Numbered from the stretch's first letter, positions 35,277-45,834 are shown. The stretch is DNA of 64,000 nt from Duganella lactea (GCF_009857505.1 NZ_WWCP01000005.1:62001-126000); one strand, 5' to 3'. Numbers and translations: made by a program. The notes: generated from the letters alone by a model not told the origin.

Positions 35277-36023
35277 ATGACTGAAATGAGCAGCACTGCC
35301 ACGGCGCCCTGCGTCGCAGCCCACCACGAACCATCCTGGCGCGAAGGCGTCAGGACCGGCCTGCCTTCGCTGTTCGGCATCGGCGCCTGGGGCCTGGTGG
35401 TCGGCATCGCCATGGTGAAATCCGGGCTGACGATGCCGCAATCGCTGGGCATGACGCTGGTGGTGTTCGCCGGCTCCGCCCAACTGGCGGCGTTGCCGCT
35501 GATCGCGGCCAATGCGCCGATCTGGGTGATTTTCCTGACCGCGCTGGTGGTCAACCTGCGCTTTGTGATCTTTTCCGCGCTGCTGGCACCGCACTTTTCG
35601 CATCTGCCATGGCGCCAGCGCCTGGCCCTGGGCTATGTCGCCGGCGACATGACGGTGGCGCTGTTCCTGCAAAAATACCCGTCCGAAGCGCCGCAGGTCG
35701 GCAAGTTGTCTTATTTGAAAGGCCTGCTGTATCCGAACTGGGCTTCGTGGCAGATCGGCTCGATCGCCGGCATCTTCCTCGGCAGCGCCGTGCCAGCCGA
35801 ATGGGCGCTGGGCTTTGCCGGCACGCTGGCCATCATTTGCGTGATGATCCCGCTGATGGCCGGGCGTCCGGCGCTGGCCGGGGTGCTGGTGGCGGGCGCC
35901 GTGTCGGTGCTGGCGCATCAGCTGCCTTACAAGCTGGGCCTGCTGGCGGCGGTGCTGGTTGGCATGCTGACCGCCATGGTCATCGAGGAAACCGCCGAAA
36001 AATGGAGAAGCAAGCGTGGCTGA
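35277..36023 (+). CDS. azlC: AzlC family branched-chain amino acid exporter, large subunit
   Basis: A 248-residue membrane protein with about six helices. It starts with WREGVRTGLPSLFGIGAWG and has the family segment MTLVVFAGSAQLAALPLI and LVVNLRFVIFSALLAPH. AzlC and AzlD together export branched-chain amino acids and analogues (azaleucine resistance). Its stop overlaps the azlD GTG start by eight bases (GTGGCTGA). A GGTAAAATAGCG promoter-like sequence lies upstream. Confidence 0.88.
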   Translation: MTEMSSTATAPCVAAHHEPSWREGVRTGLPSLFGIGAWGLVVGIAMVKSGLTMPQSLGMTLVVFAGSAQLAALPLIAANAPIWVIFLTALVVNLRFVIFSALLAPHFSHLPWRQRLALGYVAGDMTVALFLQKYPSEAPQVGKLSYLKGLLYPNWASWQIGSIAGIFLGSAVPAEWALGFAGTLAIICVMIPLMAGRPALAGVLVAGAVSVLAHQLPYKLGLLAAVLVGMLTAMVIEETAEKWRSKRG

Positions 36024-36348
36024 CTGGGAAATTTGGCTGGTGATTGCGGTGCTGGCGCTGGCGACCGCCTGCACGCGCAGCTCGTTCTGGCTGATCGGCC
36101 ACCACATCACCATCCCCAAGCGGGTGCAGGAGATGCTGCGCTACGCGCCGGCCTGCGCGCTGGCGGCGATTGTGGCGCCGGACCTGATCCTGGGCGCGGA
36201 CGGCCAGGCGGTGCTGGATGCCAGCAATCTGAAGCTGATCTCGGGGATTGTGGCGACGATTTATTATTTGCTGCGGCGCAATATGCTGGAGACCATCATA
36301 TTCGGCATGGCTTTCTTTACGGCACTACGCTTGATTTCTGTAACTTAA
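36016..36348 (+). CDS. azlD: AzlD family branched-chain amino acid exporter, small subunit
   Basis: A 110-residue, four-helix partner of AzlC, starting at a GTG inside the azlC 3' end. It contains the family pattern ATACTRSSFWLIG and the hydrophobic IVATIYYLLRRNMLETIIFGMAFF. Overlap by GTGGCTGA implies coupled translation and equal amounts of both subunits. pgk begins 67 bases downstream. Confidence 0.88.
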   Translation: MADWEIWLVIAVLALATACTRSSFWLIGHHITIPKRVQEMLRYAPACALAAIVAPDLILGADGQAVLDASNLKLISGIVATIYYLLRRNMLETIIFGMAFFTALRLISVT

Positions 36349-36374
36349 TAACAGAAAAATCACGTTAAGCTTCG

Positions 36375-36386
36375 GGTAAAATAGCG
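36375..36386 (+). promoter_or_regulatory. candidate -10 region of pgk
   Basis: GGTAAAATAGCG, with TAAAAT at 36377-36382, lies 29 bases before the pgk start, a normal distance for a leadered promoter. It is identical to the element before azlC. Confidence 0.5.
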
Positions 36387-36415
36387 CTCTTCCAACAACT
36401 CGACCTTGGGTAGCC

Positions 36416-37633
36416 ATGTCCGCTGTTCTGAACTTCATCCGTCTGCAAGACCTCATCGATCAAAACGCACTGCAAGGCAAACGCGTTTTCATCCGTGCCG
36501 ACCTGAACGTGCCGCAGGATGATGCCGGCAATATCACCGAAGATACGCGTATCCGCGCCTCGGTTCCTGCCATTCAGGCAGCGGTTGCCGCTGGCGCCAA
36601 GGTCATGGTCACGTCCCACCTGGGCCGTCCGACCGAGGGGGAGTTCAAACCGGAAGACAGCCTGGCGCCGGTCGCCGCGCGCCTGTCCGAGCTGCTGGGC
36701 CAGCCGGTTGAGCTGAAGCAGAACTGGGTTGATGGCGCCGGCCTGGAAGGCCTGCAGGCTGGCCAGGTGGTGCTGCTGGAAAACGTTCGCGTCAACCAGG
36801 GCGAGAAAAAGAATGCCGACGAACTGGCGCAGAAAATGGCCGCTTTGTGCGACATCTACGTCAATGACGCCTTCGGCACCGCGCACCGCGCCGAAGCGTC
36901 GACGCATGGCATCGCCAAATTTGCGCCGGTGGCCGCCGCCGGTCCGTTACTGGCCGCCGAGCTGGACGCGCTGGGCAAGGCGCTGGGCGCCCCGGCCCGT
37001 CCTTTGCTGGCCATCGTCGCCGGCTCGAAAGTCTCGACCAAGCTGTCGATCCTGGAATCGCTGGCCGACAAGGTCGACAATCTGATCGTCGGCGGCGGCA
37101 TCGCCAACACCTTCATGCTGGCCGCCGGCCTGAAGATCGGCAAATCGCTGGCCGAGCCGGATCTGGTGGGCGCCGCCAAAATCATCATCGACAAGCTGGC
37201 CGCGCGCGGCGCGCAAGTGCCGATTCCGGTCGATGTGGTGACCGCCAAGGAATTCTCGCCAAGCGCCGTCGCCACCGTCAAAGACGTCAAAGACGTGGCC
37301 GATGACGACATGATCCTGGATATCGGTCCTCAAACCGCCGCCATCCTGGCCGCGCAGATCGCCAGCGCCGGCACCATCGTCTGGAACGGCCCGGTGGGCG
37401 TGTTCGAGTTCGACCAGTTCGCCGAAGGCACCAAGACGCTGGCGCTGGCCATCGCCGAGTCGAAAGCGTTCTCGATCGCCGGCGGCGGCGACACGCTGGC
37501 GGCGATCGCCAAGTACAACATCGGCGCGCAAGTGGGCTACATTTCCACCGGCGGTGGCGCCTTCCTGGAGTTCCTGGAAGGTAAAACCCTGCCGGCGGTC
37601 GAGATCCTGACCCAGCGCGCCGCGTCAAAATAA
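36416..37633 (+). CDS. pgk: phosphoglycerate kinase
   Basis: A 405-residue two-domain kinase, transferring phosphate between 1,3-bisphosphoglycerate and ADP. Motifs visible are [51 protein letters not shown] and the ATP-side [14 protein letters not shown]. Same-strand order pgk, pyk, fba is a glycolytic cluster also found in Burkholderia relatives. An inverted repeat and another palindrome follow in the gap before pyk. Confidence 0.97.
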   Translation: MSAVLNFIRLQDLIDQNALQGKRVFIRADLNVPQDDAGNITEDTRIRASVPAIQAAVAAGAKVMVTSHLGRPTEGEFKPEDSLAPVAARLSELLGQPVELKQNWVDGAGLEGLQAGQVVLLENVRVNQGEKKNADELAQKMAALCDIYVNDAFGTAHRAEASTHGIAKFAPVAAAGPLLAAELDALGKALGAPARPLLAIVAGSKVSTKLSILESLADKVDNLIVGGGIANTFMLAAGLKIGKSLAEPDLVGAAKIIIDKLAARGAQVPIPVDVVTAKEFSPSAVATVKDVKDVADDDMILDIGPQTAAILAAQIASAGTIVWNGPVGVFEFDQFAEGTKTLALAIAESKAFSIAGGGDTLAAIAKYNIGAQVGYISTGGGAFLEFLEGKTLPAVEILTQRAASK

Positions 37634-37645
37634 AAGGCAGTGAAT

Positions 37646-37659
37646 AGCACGGTCGTGCT
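37646..37659 (+). promoter_or_regulatory. AGCACG-GT-CGTGCT palindrome upstream of pyk
   Basis: A perfect 14-base palindrome. Together with its flanks it reads GAATAGCACGGTCGT, which recurs with one mismatch upstream of the GDSL esterase gene at 45955-45969. TetR-family operators often look like this. Confidence 0.4.
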
Positions 37660-37703
37660 TTGTAGCAAACTAACAGTAGAATCCAGGTAATGCCTGGGAA
37701 GGG

Positions 37704-37736
37704 CATCAAATCTGTAGTGGATTTACAGATTTGATG
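37704..37736 (+). promoter_or_regulatory. perfect 13-bp inverted repeat before pyk
   Basis: Arms CATCAAATCTGTA (37704-37716) and TACAGATTTGATG (37724-37736) flank a seven-base spacer. No U-tract follows on either strand, so it is not a standard terminator. It could be an operator or a leader hairpin. pyk starts 72 bases downstream. Confidence 0.6.
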
Positions 37737-37808
37737 TCTTGACCACAACAAACCCGGGTTTCCGCGCCGTGCGGGAACTGTTCGCATGACCTACCGCTAA
37801 GGAATACT

Positions 37809-39257
37809 ATGTCTCGTAGCACCAAAATTGTCGCCACGATCGGCCCAGCTTCTACCGACTTCAACGTACTGGTCAAGATGATCCGTGCGGGGGTGGATGT
37901 CGTGCGCCTGAATTTCTCGCACGGCAAGGCCCAGGACCATATCGACCGCGCGCGCCTGGTGCGCGAGGCGGCGGCCGAGTGCGGCCGCGAAGTGGCGATC
38001 ATGGCGGACATGCAGGGCCCGAAAATCCGCGTCGGCAAGTTTGAAAACGGCAAGATCGAACTGACCAAGGGTGACAAGTTCATCCTGGACGCGAAGTGGG
38101 GCGAGAATGGCGAACTGGGCAACCAGGACCGCGTCGGTCTGGACTACAAGGCGCTGCCGCAGGACGTGCGACCGAACGACCAGCTGCTGCTGAACGACGG
38201 CCTGATCGTGCTGGTGGTCGACAAGGTGGTCGGCTCCGAGATTTACACCACCACCAAAATCGGTGGTGAACTGTCCAATAACAAGGGCATCAACCGCCTG
38301 GGCGGCGGTCTGACCGCGCCGGCGCTGACCGCCAAGGACATGGAAGATATTAAGACGGCCATGAGTTTCCAGTGCGATTACCTGGCGATCTCGTTCCCGA
38401 AAAGCGCGACCGATATGGAAATGGCGCGCCAGCTGGCCAATATCGCCGGCGAGCCGTTCGGCCACAAGCCGCTGATGATCGCCAAGATCGAGCGCGCCGA
38501 AGCGATCCCTGTGCTGCAGGAGATCCTCGACGCCTCGGACGGCATCATGGTCGCCCGTGGCGATCTCGCGGTGGAAGTGGGCAACGCGGCGGTGCCGGCA
38601 TTGCAGAAGCGTATGATCCGCATGGCGCGCGAGTCGAACAAGCTGGCGATCACCGCGACCCAGATGATGGAGTCGATGATCTTCAACGCCGTGCCGACCC
38701 GCGCCGAAGTGTCGGACGTGGCCAACGCCGTGCTGGACGGCACCGACGCGGTGATGACGTCGGCCGAAACCGCGTCGGGCCGCTACCCGATTGAAACGGT
38801 GGAAATGATGGCCGCCATTTGCGTGGAAGCCGAGCAGTCCGAGTACAACAAGCTCGACGCCGACTTCCTGAATGCGACCTTCACCCGCATCGACCAGTCG
38901 ATCGCCTACGCCGCGCTGTTCACCGCGCACCACCTGGCGGTGAAGGCGATCGTCGCGTTGACCGAGTCCGGTTCGACCGCGTTGTGGATGAGCCGTCACA
39001 ACATCGATACGCCGATTTTCGCGCTGACGCCGTCGACCACGACCTTGCGCAAAGTGGCGCTGTACCGCAATGTGAAGGCCTACAATTTGCTGCAGGAAGG
39101 CGGCAGCGCCGCCGTGCTGAAGAAGGCCGAAGAACTGCTGGTCGCGCAAGGCGTGGTCAAGAAGGGTGATCTGATCGTCGTGACCTGGGGTTCCCCAATG
39201 GGCCAGGTCGGCGGCACCAACGCGCTGAAGATCGTCAAGGTCGGCGAATTTAGTTAA
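37809..39257 (+). CDS. pyk: pyruvate kinase
   Basis: A 482-residue enzyme making pyruvate and ATP from phosphoenolpyruvate. Motifs are KIVATIGPAS, NFSHGKAQDH, MADMQGPKIRVG, the active-site block IAKIERAEAIPVLQEI with MVARGDLAVEVG, and TATQMMESM. The length fits the PykA/PykF type. SD sequence AAGGAATACT precedes the ATG. It lies in the pgk-pyk-fba cluster; the gap before it contains the two palindromes listed separately. Confidence 0.97.
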   Translation: MSRSTKIVATIGPASTDFNVLVKMIRAGVDVVRLNFSHGKAQDHIDRARLVREAAAECGREVAIMADMQGPKIRVGKFENGKIELTKGDKFILDAKWGENGELGNQDRVGLDYKALPQDVRPNDQLLLNDGLIVLVVDKVVGSEIYTTTKIGGELSNNKGINRLGGGLTAPALTAKDMEDIKTAMSFQCDYLAISFPKSATDMEMARQLANIAGEPFGHKPLMIAKIERAEAIPVLQEILDASDGIMVARGDLAVEVGNAAVPALQKRMIRMARESNKLAITATQMMESMIFNAVPTRAEVSDVANAVLDGTDAVMTSAETASGRYPIETVEMMAAICVEAEQSEYNKLDADFLNATFTRIDQSIAYAALFTAHHLAVKAIVALTESGSTALWMSRHNIDTPIFALTPSTTTLRKVALYRNVKAYNLLQEGGSAAVLKKAEELLVAQGVVKKGDLIVVTWGSPMGQVGGTNALKIVKVGEFS

Positions 39258-39262
39258 TTCAA

Positions 39263-39310
39263 CCGGTCGTCGGGGATGACGACGGGCCGGTGACAGGTTT
39301 TTTTATTGTT
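39263..39310 (+). terminator. possible weak terminator/attenuator between pyk and fba
   Basis: GTCGTC-GGGGAT-GACGAC is flanked by CCGG repeats and followed ten bases later by a T-rich run (TTTTTTTATTG). The stem has a bulge before the outer CCGG, so termination may be partial. fba starts 15 bases after this region. Confidence 0.35.
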
Positions 39311-39324
39311 TTTGGAGTCTTACC

Positions 39325-40389
39325 ATGTCCCTCGTATCCATGCGTCAACTGCTGGACCATGCTGCTGAAAACGGCTATGGCATCCCTGCGTTCAACGTCA
39401 ACAATCTGGAACAAGTGCAGGCCATCATGGCTGCCGCCGACGCGCTGAACGCGCCGGTCATCATGCAGGCCTCGGCCGGCGCCCGCAAGTACGCCGGTGA
39501 AGCCTTCCTGCGTCACCTGATCGACGCCGCCATCGAGGCGTACCCGCACATTCCGGTCGTCATGCACCAGGACCACGGCCAGTCGCCGGCGGTCTGCATG
39601 GCCGCCATCCGCTCGGGCTTCAGCTCGGTGATGATGGACGGCTCGCTGGAAGCCGACGGCAAATCGGTCGCTTCCTACGAATACAACGTCGAAGTGTCGC
39701 GCGAAGTGGTCAAGTTCTCGCACGCCATCGGCGTGACGGTGGAGGCTGAACTGGGCGTGCTCGGTTCGCTGGAAACCATGAAGGGCGACAAGGAAGACGG
39801 CCACGGCGCCGACGGCCTGATGACCCGCGAACAGCTGCTGACCGACGTGGCGCAAGCCGCCGACTTCGTGCAGAAAACCCAGTGCGACGCGCTGGCCATC
39901 GCCATCGGCACCTCGCACGGCGCTTACAAGTTCACCCGCAAGCCAACCGGCGACATTCTGGCGATCGACCGCATCAAGGAAATCCACGCGCGTATTCCGA
40001 ACACCCACCTGGTGATGCACGGTTCGTCGTCGGTGCCGCAGGAACTGCTGGCCATCATCCGCGAATTCGGCGGTGACATGAAGGAAACCTACGGCGTGCC
40101 GGTGGAAGAGATTCAGGAAGGCATCCGTCATGGCGTGCGCAAGATCAACATTGACACCGACATCCGTCTGGCCATGACCGCCGCCGTGCGTCAGTACATG
40201 TTCCAGAACCCGTCGAAGTTCGACCCGCGCGACTTCCTGAAGCCAGCCCGTCTGGCTGCCGAGCAAGTGGTGCGCGCGCGCTTCCAGGCGTTCGGCTGCG
40301 AAGGCCAGGCGTCGAAAATCAAGCAAATTCCGCTGGAAAAAATGGCCGAGCGCTACAAAGCCGGCGAGCTGTCCCAGATTGTGAAGTAA
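39325..40389 (+). CDS. fba: class II fructose-1,6-bisphosphate aldolase, Calvin-cycle subtype
   Basis: A 354-residue zinc aldolase. Zinc and phosphate site motifs are [28 protein letters not shown] and the segment [11 protein letters not shown] with [10 protein letters not shown]. The length and these motifs match the CbbA-type subgroup of betaproteobacteria. It closes the glycolytic cluster. TTTTTGGAGTC gives the SD. A terminator-like hairpin lies downstream, just before purC. Confidence 0.96.
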   Translation: MSLVSMRQLLDHAAENGYGIPAFNVNNLEQVQAIMAAADALNAPVIMQASAGARKYAGEAFLRHLIDAAIEAYPHIPVVMHQDHGQSPAVCMAAIRSGFSSVMMDGSLEADGKSVASYEYNVEVSREVVKFSHAIGVTVEAELGVLGSLETMKGDKEDGHGADGLMTREQLLTDVAQAADFVQKTQCDALAIAIGTSHGAYKFTRKPTGDILAIDRIKEIHARIPNTHLVMHGSSSVPQELLAIIREFGGDMKETYGVPVEEIQEGIRHGVRKINIDTDIRLAMTAAVRQYMFQNPSKFDPRDFLKPARLAAEQVVRARFQAFGCEGQASKIKQIPLEKMAERYKAGELSQIVK

Positions 40390-40404
40390 AATTCTGTTTT
40401 GGAA

Positions 40405-40483
40405 CGGGTTGGTTCTTGCGGACTAACCCGACTCTTTCGACCGGCGATCGAGGATTTCCTCATCCGCCGGTTTTTGCTTTTTC
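40405..40483 (+). terminator. tandem hairpins with U-tract between fba and purC
   Basis: A first hairpin has perfect arms CGGGTT (40405-40410) and AACCCG (40425-40430). The second pairs ACCGGCG (40440-40446) with CGCCGGT (40465-40471), with an inner GAGGA/TCCTC stem, followed by TTTTTGCTTTTT. It should terminate fba transcripts. It ends only 17 bases before the purC ATG, so an attenuator role for purC is also possible. Confidence 0.75.
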
Positions 40484-40499
40484 ATTACATTCCCCTGCT

Positions 40500-41396
40500 A
40501 TGAACAGCCTCTACCAGTCTTCCATCAAGTCCCTGCCACTCCTCGGCCACGGCAAAGTCCGCGACAACTACGCTGTCGGCGATGACAAAATCCTCATCGT
40601 CACGTCGGACCGCCTGTCGGCCTTTGACGTTGTCATGAATGAACCGATTCCCGGCAAGGGCATGGTACTGAACCAGATGACCGACTTCTGGTTCGAGAAG
40701 CTGGGCCACATCGTGCCGAACCACCTGACCGGCGTCGCGCCGGAGTCCGTGGTGGCGGCCGACGAAGTGGCGCAGGTCAAGGGCCGCGCCGTGGTCGCCA
40801 AGCGACTGAAACCGATCATGGTGGAAGCGGTGGTCCGCGGCTACATCATCGGCTCGGGCTGGAAAGACTACCAGGCCACCGGCGCGATCTGCGGCATCAC
40901 GCTGCCGGAAGGTCTGCAACAAGCGGAAAAACTGCCACAGCCGATCTTCACGCCGGCCGCCAAGGCCGATCTGGGCGAGCACGACGAAAACATCAGCTTT
41001 GCAGAGATGGAATCGCGCATCGGCGCCGAACTGGCCGCCAAAATGCGCGAAGTCGCCATCAAACTGTACACCGAGGCATCGGAATACGCCGCTTCGCGCG
41101 GCATCATCATCGCCGACACCAAGTTCGAATTCGGCCTGGACGAAAACGGCGTCATGCACCTGATGGACGAAGTGCTGACCGCCGATTCGTCGCGCTTCTG
41201 GCCGGCCGACTCGTATGCCACCGGCATCTCGCCGCCATCGTTCGACAAGCAGTTCGTGCGCGACTACCTGGAAACCCTGACCGACTGGGGCAAGACCGCA
41301 CCGGCGCCGCCGCTGCCAGCCGAGGTCATCGAAAAAACCCAGGCCAAGTATTTTGAAGCCATCGAACGCCTGACCGGCGAAAAGCTGAAAGCATAA
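40500..41396 (+). CDS. purC: phosphoribosylaminoimidazole-succinocarboxamide synthase
   Basis: A 298-residue SAICAR synthetase of purine synthesis. It starts [22 protein letters not shown] and has [25 protein letters not shown] and DTKFEFGLD. The ATG at 40500 gives the family N-terminus; an upstream in-frame reading would run through the terminator hairpins. No clear SD precedes it. purE begins one base after the stop, so purC, purE, purK and sua5 form one operon. Confidence 0.95.
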   Translation: MNSLYQSSIKSLPLLGHGKVRDNYAVGDDKILIVTSDRLSAFDVVMNEPIPGKGMVLNQMTDFWFEKLGHIVPNHLTGVAPESVVAADEVAQVKGRAVVAKRLKPIMVEAVVRGYIIGSGWKDYQATGAICGITLPEGLQQAEKLPQPIFTPAAKADLGEHDENISFAEMESRIGAELAAKMREVAIKLYTEASEYAASRGIIIADTKFEFGLDENGVMHLMDEVLTADSSRFWPADSYATGISPPSFDKQFVRDYLETLTDWGKTAPAPPLPAEVIEKTQAKYFEAIERLTGEKLKA

Positions 41397-41397
41397 G

Positions 41398-41892
41398 ATG
41401 GCCGATCAACCACCACTGGTCGGCGTCATCATGGGCTCGTCCTCGGACTGGGACGTGATGCAGAACGCGGTCAACATCCTCAAGCAGTTCGGCGTGCCGT
41501 TTGAGGCGCAAGTGATTTCCGCGCACCGCATGCCTGACGAGATGTATGCCTACGCCAAGAGCGCGCGCGCGCGCGGCCTGCGCGCCATCATCGCCGGCGC
41601 CGGCGGTGCGGCGCACCTGCCCGGCATGGTCGCCGCCATGACCATCGTGCCGGTGCTGGGCGTGCCGGTGCCGTCCAAGTACCTGCGCGGCGAGGACTCC
41701 ATGCTGTCGATCCTGCAAATGCCGAAAGGCGTGCCGGTGTCGACCTTCGCCATCGGTGAAGCGGGCGCGGCCAATGCGGCGCTGACCGCCGTGGCCATGA
41801 TCGCCGCCACCGACGCGGCGCTGGCCGAGCAGCTGGAAGCTTTCCGCGTTTCCCAAACCGAGGCCGCCAAGGCCATGACTCTGCCGCTGTGA
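41398..41892 (+). CDS. purE: N5-carboxyaminoimidazole ribonucleotide mutase
   Basis: A 164-residue class I PurE. It shows [15 protein letters not shown], the catalytic histidine in [10 protein letters not shown], and [15 protein letters not shown]. It moves the carboxylate of N5-CAIR to form CAIR. It lies directly between purC and purK (gap of 3 bases to purK), fitting the PurK-PurE two-step route. Confidence 0.96.
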   Translation: MADQPPLVGVIMGSSSDWDVMQNAVNILKQFGVPFEAQVISAHRMPDEMYAYAKSARARGLRAIIAGAGGAAHLPGMVAAMTIVPVLGVPVPSKYLRGEDSMLSILQMPKGVPVSTFAIGEAGAANAALTAVAMIAATDAALAEQLEAFRVSQTEAAKAMTLPL

Positions 41893-41895
41893 ACA

Positions 41896-43104
41896 ATGAG
41901 TGATACGAAGTTGAAATCCATCCTGCCGCAAGCCCACCCGCCAGCGTGGCTGGGCGTGATGGGCGGCGGCCAGTTGGGCCGCATGTTTGCCCAGGCCGCG
42001 CAGGCCATGGGCTATCAGGTCGCCGTGCTGGAGCCGTCGGCAGATTGCCCGGCCGGCCAGGTCGCGCAGCGGCTGGTCAACGCCGGCTACAGCGATGCCG
42101 CCGGCCTCGACGCGCTGGCCGCGCAGTGCGCCGCCGTCACCACCGAGTTTGAAAACGTCCCGGCGGACAGCCTGTCGCGCCTGGCGCAATCGGTGTTCGT
42201 GGCGCCCAACGCGCATGGCGTGTCGGTGGCGCAGGACCGTGTGGCCGAGAAGCGTTTCTTCGTCGACTGCGCGCCGAAGTCGGGCGTGATGCCGGCGCCG
42301 CACAAGGTGATCGCCACGCAGGAAGATATCGACGCCATCGGCGACGACCTGCTGCCGGGTATTCTGAAAACCGTGCGCATGGGGTACGACGGCAAGGGCC
42401 AGGTGCGCGTGACGTCGCGCGCCGACGTGCAGGCGGCGTTCGAGGCCATGGGCAAGGTGACTTGCCTGCTGGAGAAGATGCTGCCGCTGGCTTACGAAGT
42501 GTCGGTGCTGACCGCGCGCGGTCATGACGGCGAATCGGTCGTCTATCCGATCGCCGAGAACGTCCACCGCGACGGCATCCTGTTCACCACCACGGTGCCC
42601 GGCCCGAACGTGTCGGACGACAGCGCCTTGAAGGCGCAGCAGGCGGCGCAAGCCATCGTGGCCGAACTCGGCTACGTGGGCGTGCTGTGCATCGAATTCT
42701 TCGTGCTGACCGACGGTTCGCTGGTGGTCAACGAGATGGCGCCGCGTCCGCACAACAGCGGCCACTACACCATCGACGCGTGCGTCACCAGCCAGTTCGC
42801 GCAGCAGGTGCGGGCGATGGCGCGCCTGCCGCTGGGCGATGTGCGCCAGCATTCGCCGGCGGTGATGCTGAATATTCTGGGCGACCTCTGGTTCACCGAT
42901 GATAGCGACAACACGCGCGAGCCGGCCTGGAATGAAATCCTGGCCTTGCCGGGCGCCAATCTGCATTTGTACGGCAAGGACGATCCGCGCCGCGCGCGCA
43001 AGATGGGCCACGTGACCTTCATCGCGCCCACGCTTGAGCAAGCGCGGCAGCAACTCAACGCCGCCTGCGCCGTCCTGGGCATTGAAGCGGAGGCGGCGCC
43101 GTGA
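41896..43104 (+). CDS. purK: N5-carboxyaminoimidazole ribonucleotide synthase
   Basis: A 402-residue ATP-grasp enzyme that makes N5-CAIR from AIR, bicarbonate and ATP. It has the N-terminal [39 protein letters not shown] and the C-terminal [17 protein letters not shown]. Its TGA overlaps the GTG of the next gene (GTGA). Confidence 0.96.
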   Translation: MSDTKLKSILPQAHPPAWLGVMGGGQLGRMFAQAAQAMGYQVAVLEPSADCPAGQVAQRLVNAGYSDAAGLDALAAQCAAVTTEFENVPADSLSRLAQSVFVAPNAHGVSVAQDRVAEKRFFVDCAPKSGVMPAPHKVIATQEDIDAIGDDLLPGILKTVRMGYDGKGQVRVTSRADVQAAFEAMGKVTCLLEKMLPLAYEVSVLTARGHDGESVVYPIAENVHRDGILFTTTVPGPNVSDDSALKAQQAAQAIVAELGYVGVLCIEFFVLTDGSLVVNEMAPRPHNSGHYTIDACVTSQFAQQVRAMARLPLGDVRQHSPAVMLNILGDLWFTDDSDNTREPAWNEILALPGANLHLYGKDDPRRARKMGHVTFIAPTLEQARQQLNAACAVLGIEAEAAP

Positions 43105-44186
43105 AGCAGCCCGCCGCACCCGTGGCCGACCCGGCGCTGATCGCGGCGGCGGCCGCCATCCTGGAAGAGGGCGGTCTGGTCGCTTTCCCGACCGAGACCG
43201 TCTACGGCCTCGGTGCGGATGCGGAAAACCCGGCCGCCGTGGCGCGCATCTACGACGCCAAGGGCCGTCCGCACGACCACCCGGTGATCGTGCACGTCGC
43301 CCCCGGCGCCGATCTGGACTACTGGACCAGCGAGGTGCCGGAAGCGGCGCGCAAGCTGGCGCAAGCCTTCTGGCCTGGTCCGCTGACGCTGATCCTCAAA
43401 CGCCATCCGAATATTCCTGACGCGGTCTCGGCCGGCCAGGATTCGGTTGGCGTGCGCTGCCCGTCGCACCCGGTCGCCATCGCCTTGCTGCAAGCGTTCA
43501 AGGGCGGCAAGGGCGGTGTGGCGGCGCCATCGGCCAACAAGTTCGGCAACGTCAGCCCGACCACCGCGCAGCACGTGCGCGACGAGTTCGGCATGGACGC
43601 GCACGACGACGGCGCCCTCAACGGCGGCGAAGCCTGCTCGGCGTCCGCGCTGGCGATGGTGCTGGAAGGCGGATCGAGCGAGGTCGGCATTGAATCCACC
43701 ATCGTCGACATGTCGCGCCTGGCCACGCACGGCCCGGTGCTGCTGCGTCCCGGCCACATCAGCGCGCAGCAGATCGCCGACGTGATCGGCATGCTGCCGG
43801 CCGCGCCGGACCAGGCCGCGCCGCGCGCCTCCGGCACGCTGGAATCGCACTACGCGCCACGCACGCCGGTCGCCATGGCGACGGCGGCGGCACTGGCCGA
43901 TACGCTGCCGCAACTGCACGCCAAGGGCGTCAAGGTGGCACTGATCGGTCACGCGCTGCCGGCCGCGCTGACCGCCCATGCGCACGCCCAGCGCGTGCTA
44001 CCGGCCGATCCGGCCGGCTACGCCTATGGCCTGTACGCCGCGCTGCGCGATATGGATCAGACCGGCTCCGGCCTGATCCTGGTCGAAACGCCGCCGCAAG
44101 GCGCGGACTGGCTGGGTGTCAACGACCGCCTGCGCCGCTCGGTGTTTGGCTCGGCCGGGATTATTGCGTCGCTGCTGCAACACTAA
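43101..44186 (+). CDS. sua5: L-threonylcarbamoyladenylate synthase, Sua5 type
   Basis: A 361-residue protein made of a YrdC domain (about 1-210; [36 protein letters not shown]) plus a Sua5 C-terminal domain (about 230-361), the long form. It makes threonylcarbamoyl-AMP for the t6A37 modification of tRNA. Start is GTG overlapping the purK stop. tcdA, which cyclises t6A, is also in this window at 55039 but in a different operon. Confidence 0.92.
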   Translation: MKQPAAPVADPALIAAAAAILEEGGLVAFPTETVYGLGADAENPAAVARIYDAKGRPHDHPVIVHVAPGADLDYWTSEVPEAARKLAQAFWPGPLTLILKRHPNIPDAVSAGQDSVGVRCPSHPVAIALLQAFKGGKGGVAAPSANKFGNVSPTTAQHVRDEFGMDAHDDGALNGGEACSASALAMVLEGGSSEVGIESTIVDMSRLATHGPVLLRPGHISAQQIADVIGMLPAAPDQAAPRASGTLESHYAPRTPVAMATAAALADTLPQLHAKGVKVALIGHALPAALTAHAHAQRVLPADPAGYAYGLYAALRDMDQTGSGLILVETPPQGADWLGVNDRLRRSVFGSAGIIASLLQH

Positions 44187-44289
44187 ATGCGCTTCTCGCC
44201 CCCGGGATGCCCATCCCGGTTTGCTTTCCTGCTAAGATAATTTTGTTGCCGGCCGACTATTTCGCCCGGCCATCTTGCAAGGATGCGAT

Positions 44290-45834
44290 ATGCGCGACTT
44301 TCGTCTGACCCTGATTCCGATGCTACTGCTGTTGGCCTCCTGTGGCGGCGGTGGCGGTAGCAGTGGCAACAGCCATGCCGGACAGGTGGTCACGCCGCCG
44401 GCGCCGCCGCCTTCGCTGCGTGGCCAGCTCATCGGCGCCGCCACGCTGGTGCCGGTGAGCATCGGCAGCGGCGTCGCGCTGAACACGGTCGATGCGACGC
44501 AATTCAAGTCCTTGATCGACGCCAACGTCGAATTAGGCAGCACCATCACCAGCACGCCGACCTGCGGCGTCACCGTCTACACGGTCAAGTATCACACCAT
44601 CGATTCGGCCGCCGCCGACACCGAGGCCAGCGCCGCCATCTACGTGCCGTCCGGCGCCAACCCGGCCTGCCAGGGTGGTCGCCCGGTGATGCTGTACGCG
44701 CACGGCACGTCGGTGCAGAAGAGCTACGACATGGCCAAACTGAGCGCCAACGAACCGTTGCTGATCGCCGGCATGTTCGCGGGACAGGGCTACATCGTGG
44801 TGGCGCCGAACTATGTCGGCTATGCCGGCTCGAACGCCGGCTACCATCCGTATCTTGACGCGGAACAGCAATCGGCCGACATGATCGACGCCTTGCGCGC
44901 CGCCCGTGGCGTGTTCGGCAGCATCAGCGCCAACGCCTCCAGCCGGCTGATGGTCAGCGGCTACTCGCAGGGCGGCTTTGTGGCGATGGCCACGCAGCGC
45001 GCCATGCAGACCAAACACGCCAGCGAATTCGCGCCGACCGCGGTCGCGCCGCTGTCCGGCCCATACGCGCTAACCTTGTTCGGTGACGGCATCTTCGGCG
45101 GCGCGCCGTCCACCGGCTCGGCCGGCTTCCTGCCGATGCTGCTGAGCGCCGGCCAACGCGCCGGCGCCGGCCTGTACGCCAGCAGCGCCGACGTCTACGA
45201 ACCCAAGTACGCCAGCGGCATCGAAAGTTTGTTGCCCGGCACGCAAAGCCTGGGGAGCCTGGCGGCGGCGGGGCTGTTGCCGAATGACGTGCTGTTTGCC
45301 GCCGACTCGCTGCCGCAGGTCTCGGGCTATGCCAGCTTCTTCGGCGCCGACCATCTGATCAAGACCAGCTACCGCAACAGCTATCTGGCCGATCTGCAGG
45401 CCAATCCGTGCAACGCCGGCAGCGCCGCGCCGCTGAGCTGCAAGCCGGCGCACGCCTTGCGCAAATGGCTGCAGAAGAACGACCTGCGCAGCTACACGCC
45501 CAATGTGCCGATGTTCCTGTGCGGCGGCGATGCCGATCCGGTGGTGCCGTACACCAACACCAGCGCCACCGCCGCCTATTTCCGCGCGCAAAACGTGGCC
45601 GGCCTGAACCTGACGGTACTCAATCTTGAGGACACCTCGATGCTCGCGCCGTATGCGACCTCGCGCGGGCAATTCGCCGCCGCTAAGTTCGCCGCGCGCA
45701 CCGCCGCCCTGGTCAGTGGCAGCACCGCGGCGGCGGCCGACCAGGCGGTCAGGGACGCTTATCATGCCGGCCTGGTGGCGCCGTTCTGCCTGCGCGAGGC
45801 GCGTGCCTTCTTCGATTCTGCACCATCGCGGTGA
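44290..45834 (+). CDS. secreted lipase-like lipoprotein (alpha/beta hydrolase)
   Basis: A 514-residue exported protein. The signal peptide ends in a lipobox LLLASC, followed by a glycine/serine linker and a proline run. The hydrolase domain resembles secretory lipases (LIP family): MLYAHGTSVQ as oxyanion region, VSGYSQGGFVA with the nucleophile serine, and LCGGDADPVVPY for the aspartate. The catalytic histidine cannot be assigned safely. Cys pairs suggest disulfides. The ATG at 44290 has AAGGATGCG before it. Substrate unknown; a lipase or esterase is likely. Confidence 0.8.
   Translation: MRDFRLTLIPMLLLLASCGGGGGSSGNSHAGQVVTPPAPPPSLRGQLIGAATLVPVSIGSGVALNTVDATQFKSLIDANVELGSTITSTPTCGVTVYTVKYHTIDSAAADTEASAAIYVPSGANPACQGGRPVMLYAHGTSVQKSYDMAKLSANEPLLIAGMFAGQGYIVVAPNYVGYAGSNAGYHPYLDAEQQSADMIDALRAARGVFGSISANASSRLMVSGYSQGGFVAMATQRAMQTKHASEFAPTAVAPLSGPYALTLFGDGIFGGAPSTGSAGFLPMLLSAGQRAGAGLYASSADVYEPKYASGIESLLPGTQSLGSLAAAGLLPNDVLFAADSLPQVSGYASFFGADHLIKTSYRNSYLADLQANPCNAGSAAPLSCKPAHALRKWLQKNDLRSYTPNVPMFLCGGDADPVVPYTNTSATAAYFRAQNVAGLNLTVLNLEDTSMLAPYATSRGQFAAAKFAARTAALVSGSTAAAADQAVRDAYHAGLVAPFCLREARAFFDSAPSR

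Noticed and set aside
37704..37736. Inverted repeat before pyk considered as the pgk terminator
   Set aside because: No U-tract follows on either strand and the stem is AT-rich.
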